From Histoplasma ohiense (taxonomy: Eukaryota > Ascomycota > Eurotiomycetes > Onygenales > Ajellomycetaceae), in contig JAEVHH010000002.1 of NCBI GenBank assembly GCA_017607445.1, positions 7,718,001 to 7,782,000 on the forward strand: 64,000 nt of DNA. The letters are read 5' to 3'. Shown here piece by piece: positions 58,615 through 64,000 of this stretch; the first letter of the stretch is position 1; every line of letters begins with the position of its first letter. The notes beneath the pieces are model-generated. The model worked only from the letters and a program-made list of their open reading frames with translations. It had not been told where the DNA came from and did not search any database. The translations under genes were made by a program, and so were the position numbers.

Positions 58615-59148
58615 TGTGATGAGTTAGTATTCATTAGTAATTAACTTATACAATCAACTTCTCTTCTGCATCTGCTTGTTTCTGACTGTTGTGATCTTGT
58701 ATAACTCTTAATGTTCTTCCACTTCATGCTCTGCACTTGTGTAGTTTCTAACAATTCTTCTATATAGCTCTTAACATTCTTCTGCTCTGTGCTCTGCACT
58801 TGTATAGTCTCTAATAATTCTTCTGTATAGCTTCTTACATTCTTCTGCTCTGTATTCTATACTCATATAGTCTCTAATAATTCTTCTGTGTAGCTCTCAA
58901 TAATTCTCTCATCTCACATTCCACACTCATGTAGCTTCTAACAATTTTTATGTATATCTCTTAATATTCTTCCACTTCACACTCCACTGTGGAGTGGCTT
59001 CTGATATTCTTCCATTTCAAACTTTTCTCTATAAGAACTCTCTTTGTATGACCTCTTTTTCTGATTTCTTTTCTCTTTCTTTTCTTAATCAATTCATAAT
59101 CTGTAATTAGGATAGTATCAAATCGTTAATTGAAGTACGCCCGTTACA
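58615..59148 (+). repeat. Gypsy element 3' LTR (534 bp)
   Basis: Begins TGTGATGAGTTAGT and ends CCGTTACA. Compared with the 5' LTR the differences I read are nearly all transitions. The final 40 bases keep CpGs (CGTTAAT, TACGCCCG) that the 5' copy has lost, whereas the start of this copy has lost CC and CG that the 5' copy keeps. Confidence 0.92.
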
Positions 59149-59153
59149 ATTTC
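59149..59153. repeat. 5-bp target duplication, right (ATTTC)
   Basis: ATTTC directly follows the TTACA end of the 3' LTR and equals the five bases ahead of the 5' LTR. Confidence 0.9.
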
Positions 59154-59275
59154 ACTGTTTATGAGAAATATTTAGATTCTGAATACTGTTTTTATTTTGA
59201 TTTCTGGGTCACAGTCTCATTTGATCTCATTTTACAAAACAGAATCAAACAGAACCATGACTTACCCATAATTAC
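59154..59275 (+). repeat. Dispersed repeat C, copy 2, right piece
   Basis: Continues the repeat interrupted at 53,073: TTCTGGGTCACAGTCTCATT, TGATCTCATTTTACAAAA and AACCATGACTTACCC correspond to the last 100 bp of copy 1. Confidence 0.6.
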
Positions 59276-60690
59276 ATAATACATATATCTTTATGCTGAA
59301 TGATAGCTAATTATGATGTGAGTGTTATCAAATATCATTATCTTTTTGATGTCACAACAGAAATATCATTATATGTCTGTAGGCATTTTGAAAATTAAAA
59401 AACAAAAACAAAAACAACAACTGAGAATATTATAAAAAAAAAAAAAACAAAAATCTTCAGCAAAAAAAAAATAATAAAAAAAAAAAAATAAAAATAAACA
59501 AAACTCATTTGTTCAATCTATAATCATCAAAAAAATTACTACTCAATTTTTCAGCAATCTCCATCATTAATCTAATATCTCTCACAGTGAGAATCATTCA
59601 TTCACAATGAATCATGATTTTAAGATCATCTATGAAATGATTAGTGAGATATTGTTACATCTGTTTTCACATGATATCATACACTCAAAAAGTGTGATCA
59701 ACATTGTCTCCACAGCAATTTGAAGAGTATTGAGAGCAGAATGCTGAAAGTGATACTTTCTCTCATCAATCTTTCAGACAAGATATGTAAACACAGTCTT
59801 GAGAAAAATGAGATTCTCAGACTTCTAATAATAATGAATCTCACAGATAGCTTCTACTTTCATATCAGTATCTAGTATTATCAAAAAGCATTACTTTGAA
59901 TTTCATACTCTGCTTATTCACTTTTTTCATACAAGAGTGGGGGTTGTGCATCTTCCACACAGCACAGTGAGCATTGAGATGTCACTCATGATAATGAACT
60001 CAGATCACTTCTCACTTCACCACTCACTGCTCATATACTGTCTTACAGAAAGCAGCAGTTGTTGGCATTGCTCTCTGACAAGAGATACTCTTATCACAGA
60101 TCATTTTTTTCATTGAAGAGAGAGGGAAAGAAATCAGAGAGTAAGAAGAGAGGAATTGAGAAGTGAGAGAGAATGAGCACAGAGAATAGATATATAAATT
60201 TCAGAGGAAAAAGAACAGAGACTTGTAATGATGAATTTACTAGATAGAATCAATTAATCAATCAGTATTCATTCACAGAAAACATTGAGATATTTATATT
60301 GCTTTTAATAGTTAACATACTACTGCAGAATTATGATGGGTTAGAGAGAGAAGAGAGAAAGAACAAAGAAAAAGAAAAACATATATGAATATTAAATTGA
60401 GAGATTGTATATGTAAATAATCTCTATAGCAATAAAGAAACATCTCATCTGCATTCAGTCATAATATAACTTACAGAGTGCATGCAGTATGTGATATCAA
60501 TAAATAGCACAAAAATGCAAACAGTGTTGCTATAAGATATGTAATTTCTTATAATATATAGAAGTAGATTTTCTTTTTTCTTGAATTTTTTGATATATCT
60601 CTGTTCTTTCCATCACATTTCTGTGTGAATAGTAACTTATAAAAAGAATATATTATTTTCTCTAGAAATCTTTATCATTACAATTAGAAC
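59276..60690. other. AT-rich, CpG-free transposon debris
   Basis: 1.4 kb with an A-rich patch (59,395-59,515, AAAAACA and AATAA runs) and no open frame of note. Almost no CG, CC or GG. Class of origin not recognised. Confidence 0.5.
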
Positions 60691-61760
60691 ATGTTTCTCT
60701 TCTCTTCTTCTGCTGAAAACATATCTATCCTCTTCTTCAAGAAACATTTGATGACTCTGCATATCATCAAAACATACAAGCATCATCATCACCTTGAGAG
60801 GGAAGAGAAAGAATTCTTCAAGTATGAAGAGACTGATCATAAGACACATTATATTGTCTTGAAAAAACTCTGTAATGAAGTAGATTGATAATGATTTTGA
60901 GTAATGCTTCTGCTGAAATTTGACTAATATTATGAAAGGAATAATGCTGATGATTCAATGTGTGAGAAGTTGGAGAAGAAAGCAGTGGAGTTGCTCATAC
61001 AGCAGCACTGAAATCAGAAGTGCTCATGAAAATGATTTGAGATCAAGATGAAGAGAAAGAGAACTGAGAAGATGACAGCTGCAAAAAAACACTGTCAGAA
61101 GAAGATTGAAGATGTATTTGCTCACAAGACAAAGAAGCTCAAACTGATAGATTGTATTTTGAATATATTCATTGATAATGCTTTTTGATAACAATTCTGT
61201 TGTCTAATTGATTAGCAGACTTCTGAAGAGAATCAGAGCATTGAGGCCTTGTTTAGATTTTGTATATACTCAATGATTCAGAACATTGAGAAGACAGCAT
61301 TGCTTTCTAAGCATGCTAATTTGCTTGCTGCAGAGATAGAATGTGAGGTGTAGTGACAGTGTGAAGAGTAATAGTAGAAGATAGTTTATAGTGTAGCAGA
61401 GATAATAGTAATATATTGTAGAGTGTAATATAGTAGCATAACATAGTGTAGTGTATTTGTTTGTTTGTTTGTATTGGTTTAATGTTTTGAAGAAAACATG
61501 GGCAGCGCCTGTGTTTCAGAAGCCTTCTGAAGGGCATGAAGATGTGCTATGCTGAAGAGATTTCTATATACACAGAGAGAAAGAAAACAGAATTCAGATG
61601 GCAACTCTTGAGAAGACTCAGCTCATTGAAAAGAATTTTACTGAGCTGTGCATCCATTTCTGATCTGATATATGATCATTCATGATGAGGCTATAGTGTG
61701 ATTTCTGAGAGAAACTACCACTGCTGTGTCTGAAAGGCTTTACAGTGAATGAAAAGAGAT
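60691..61760 (+). pseudogene. Decayed long ORF of unknown family
   Basis: In one frame from 60,691 to 61,353 the translation stays protein-like through about a dozen stops: SAENISILFFKKHLMTLHII, EREEKEFFKYEETDHKTHYI, CEKLEKKAVELL, FEIKMKRKRTEKMTAAKKH, KIEDVFAHKTKKLKLIDCIL, FRFCIYSMIQNIEKTALLSK and ANLLAAEIE. Further on (61,575-61,750) QMATLEKTQLIEKNFTEL and ETTTAVSERLYSE look like the same kind of sequence. It is Lys/Glu-rich and basic in the middle. I recognise no domain. The stops are the types expected from C-to-T decay. It may be a transposon-borne protein. Confidence 0.4.
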
Positions 61761-62106
61761 AACTTTCTCAGTTGATTCAAGAACTGTCTGTGCTTCTAAC
61801 AGCAGAGAAAAGACAGATGAGATAGACAAAAGAAAAGAGAAAAAGTAAGTATTCTGAAAAGAAAAATAAAGAGAAGAGTGAAGAAAAGACTGTGCTCTCT
61901 GTAGCATCTTGCAGTCATGTGACTCAGTGCAAATCTGAGAGGAGAGAGAGAAGAGAGCACTGAAGAAGATTGTGAGAGAAAAGAAGTGAAGAGAGACAGA
62001 GAGAGCAGTGAGAAGAAAGAAGAAAAATGCATGCCTGCAGCTGAGAGCTGAGTCAGCATACAGACTGTACTGATTACACCACAGCTAGTTGAAACAGATG
62101 AGCTCA

Positions 62107-62370
62107 TCATACTGATTGAATCATTTGCATCAGTTGAACTGATTGAATCGATTGAATCAATTGTATCAATTGTATCAATTGTACTATTTGTACTGATTGA
62201 ACTGATTGAACTGATTGTACTGATTGAACTGATTGAACTGAATGTACTGTTTGTACTGATTGAACTGATTGAGCTGATTGTATCAATTGAACTGATTGTA
62301 TCATTTGTATCAATTGTATTGATTGAATCTATTGTACTGATTGAATCAGTTGTACTGAATGTTGTGCTAT
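62107..62370. repeat. 9-bp tandem repeat (YYRATTGWA)
   Basis: Nearly 30 imperfect copies of a 9-bp unit, mostly CTGATTGAA, CTGATTGTA and TCAATTGTA, with one TCGATTGAA. The three-codon period gives a minus-strand open frame of repeated Gln-Ser-Val and Gln-Leu-Ile triplets (62,107-62,313), which I regard as a by-product. Confidence 0.9.
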
Positions 62371-62589
62371 CTGTACTGTCTGTATAGACTTGGAACTGCT
62401 GTGAGGGTCTGTCAGATGATATGTGCTCAAACAGCTGTGTTATCTTGTGCAGTACTGTGTATAGAACTGTGTACAGCTAAGCAGTTCTACAAAGTCTATA
62501 GAGATCAGAGACTCTAGATAGACAACAGCTGTCATCTGATTATATGACTGTGCTGCTGATCTCTTGAGTCAGTGAGAGAAGTGTCTCTG

Positions 62590-64000
62590 TGAGTGTCAAC
62601 AGAGCATCAAATGTTCTGAGCTTTTATTGTGTTCACAGATATAGACAAGCTTTGCATCTACATGTTGAAAGCATCTGTGATATCAGAAAAAGTTCTCATG
62701 AGAGAAGTGAAGTATGAGTCAGTGATGAAGAGTATACTGTGGCATGATGAGCTCTGAAGAGATTTTTATTTGATATTCCACAGTTGATCTGCTGAATCTT
62801 CAGCTCTGATATCAGTCAGAGAGCTTTTCACAGACTCTGCTTCATCACTCTCACTCTGTTTCTTGACTGAGCTGCTTAGTCACTGTGTGGACTTCACTGA
62901 CTGTGGATATGATCTCAAGTTTATAGACTGAAGCTATAGTAGATGAGACTGTCTGCTTAGTCAGATGATCTGCTTTCTCATTATTCTCTATTTTCATATA
63001 CTCAGAGGCTCATTTCAGATCTACATTATGTTGTCTGAGGAGTTTGTAGCAGTGACTGTAGACTCAGTTTGAGAAGACTGCTGCACTGTCTCATATATTT
63101 CAGATGACTGAGATGTTGTCAAGACAGAGTCAGATCTGAGAATTGATGCTGTTGTCTATGACACAGAGTAGAAGCTTCACCACACACTCTAATACACAGC
63201 AGATATCAACTGTCTCAGTGTTGAAGATATATGATATAGAGCTCAGTGCAGTTGAGAAGCTGATCAGCTGTTTGTTTCTCTGATAGACTATAAAGTTATA
63301 GTCAACTCATCTGCTGTTGTCAAGAATCTGTCATGATTCATCTGAGAAAATATATAGATCTGTTGAAAATTGACTTTTTCATTATTTCTTGAATATCTGA
63401 GCAGCACTCTTTTTATCTACATTCTCTGTGAGATCTGTCTCACATCTCTCTGAGTAGTGTGAAATGACAAATGTGAATCTATTGACTGCAGACAGCAGCA
63501 CTCTCAATCTCTGAATTTTGATCTTTGAATACTGCTGAATTTCAGCTTCTTTTTCATATGTGATCATTGAGAGAGTTATCTATGAAGTCAGTGAATGTCT
63601 CTCATTCATCATCTGAAGCTTTGTTGTGAAATGTATTTTGACCTTCTTCAGAGCTATCATTGCTGATGGGAGCTCAGCATTCTGATATAGAGTTGTAATG
63701 AATGTTATATGAAAAACTGAAAGAACTTCTCTGACTGTCATGATAAGTATCTTTTCAACTATTCTTATATATCATTTCAGATAAGAGCTGATCTTCTCAT
63801 TTCTGTCTATATGCTTTGCTGACTGTATGCAGCCACTGTATCAGATCTCTGTGTTATAGAGCAGTGAGAGAATTATGTAGATAGTAACTGTCTTCTGCAG
63901 AGCATCTGTTGAGAGCTTATCTCTAATCTTCTCTAGATTTTGAATGTGCTGAGTCATAGCTCTTGTCTTCTTTGTCTGAGCAGAGATATGTGATTTTCAG
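62590..64000 (-). mobile_element. Tad1-like LINE, 3' part of ORF2 (RT end and RNase H), decayed
   Basis: On the minus strand, entering from the right edge: LLYNTEI for the end of the RT domain, the linker VEKILIMTVREVLSVFHITF and TLYQNAELPSAMIALKKVK, then KIQRLRVLLSAVNRFTFVIS and VDKKSAAQIFKK before two stops. The RNase H domain follows in shifted and interrupted frames: DNISVI, SHCYKLLRQHNVDLK and IENNEKADHLTKQ near 62,980-63,110. A terminal Cys/His block near 62,640-62,710 reads YHRCFQHVDAKL and HNKSSEHLML. This order (RT, linker, RNase H, terminal zinc-type block) is that of fungal Tad1-clade non-LTR elements. Many stops; non-functional; the 5' part lies outside. Confidence 0.75.

Larger units (their letters stand above)
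53074..59148 (+). mobile_element. Dead full-length gypsy retrotransposon (chromovirus)
   Basis: 6,075 bp: two gap-free 534-bp LTRs, a 5-bp target duplication and a polypurine tract (GATAGAGGGGGATAA, 58,600-58,614) before the 3' LTR. The interior, 53,608-58,614, has gag then pol in the order protease, RT, RNase H, integrase, chromodomain, which is the chromovirus branch of Ty3/gypsy. Every frame is cut by many stops, mostly TGA where Trp or Arg is expected, so the element cannot encode its own proteins. It was inserted into repeat C. Confidence 0.93.

Noticed and set aside
62107..62313. Gln-Ser-Val repeat protein (minus strand)
   Set aside because: By-product of a 9-bp tandem repeat whose period is a multiple of three.
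1..64000. CRISPR arrays, operons, prokaryotic signals
   Set aside because: Spliced genes and retrotransposon families show a eukaryotic genome; the tandem repeats lack unique spacers.

Overview
The window is nuclear DNA of a filamentous ascomycete. The genes carry many short GT-AG introns, and the protein set (spliced GAPDH, Hda1-type deacetylase with a C-terminal Arb2-like domain, Pin4, Pho88, H2A.Z) is typical of Eurotiomycetes. A family of decayed F-box genes, and AT-rich tracts made of mutated gypsy, copia and LINE elements, point to Onygenales and most likely Ajellomycetaceae (Blastomyces/Emmonsia-like). The order and family assignment is inference; no species is claimed.

Layout. Positions 1-49,600 are a gene-bearing compartment. 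In order: ZPR1 (-, cut by the left edge); an RNase P/MRP Rpr2/Snm1-type subunit (-); a Dal5-like anion MFS permease (+, 6 exons); a hexose transporter (+, 2 exons); a broken F-box gene (-); histone H2A.Z (-, 3 exons); a small Cys-rich hypothetical protein (+); PHO88/SND3 (+, 3 exons); GAPDH (+, 7 exons); a class II histone deacetylase HdaA (+, 16 exons including a 14-bp one); heat-shock factor Hsf1 (-, 2 exons); an aldo-keto reductase (-, 2 exons); the RRM+R3H protein Pin4 (+, 3 exons); and the spliceosomal cyclophilin Cwc27 (-, single exon). Exon junctions below were chosen by reading frame and family conservation. Phase closes at every junction.

Positions about 49,980-64,000 are a transposon island with no intact gene. 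It holds a SINE-like insertion with 14-bp target duplications, a GATA-rich minisatellite, a copia-type gag fragment, a complete but dead 6,075-bp gypsy chromovirus (two 534-bp LTRs, 5-bp target duplication ATTTC) nested in an older repeat, an unidentified decayed ORF, a 9-bp tandem repeat and the 3' end of a Tad1-like LINE. Smaller repeat patches lie at 24.7-25.4 kb (between GAPDH and HdaA) and 30.6-31.6 kb.

The most interesting signal is the mutation pattern of the island. CpG and also CpC/GpG are almost absent while CpA and TpG stay abundant. This differs from the classical CpA-directed repeat-induced point mutation (RIP) of Neurospora. The two LTRs, the minisatellite and the 9-bp repeat each show it independently: ancestral CCG becomes CTG or TCA, and CG becomes TG or CA. 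Some neighbouring repeat segments keep their CpGs, so the process was patchy or some pieces arrived later.

The genes do not form a pathway or metabolite cluster. They are mostly housekeeping genes (chromatin: H2A.Z, HdaA; stress and cell-cycle control: Hsf1, Pin4; RNA processing: Rpr2/Snm1, Cwc27; ER and glycolysis: Pho88, GAPDH) plus two nutrient transporters.
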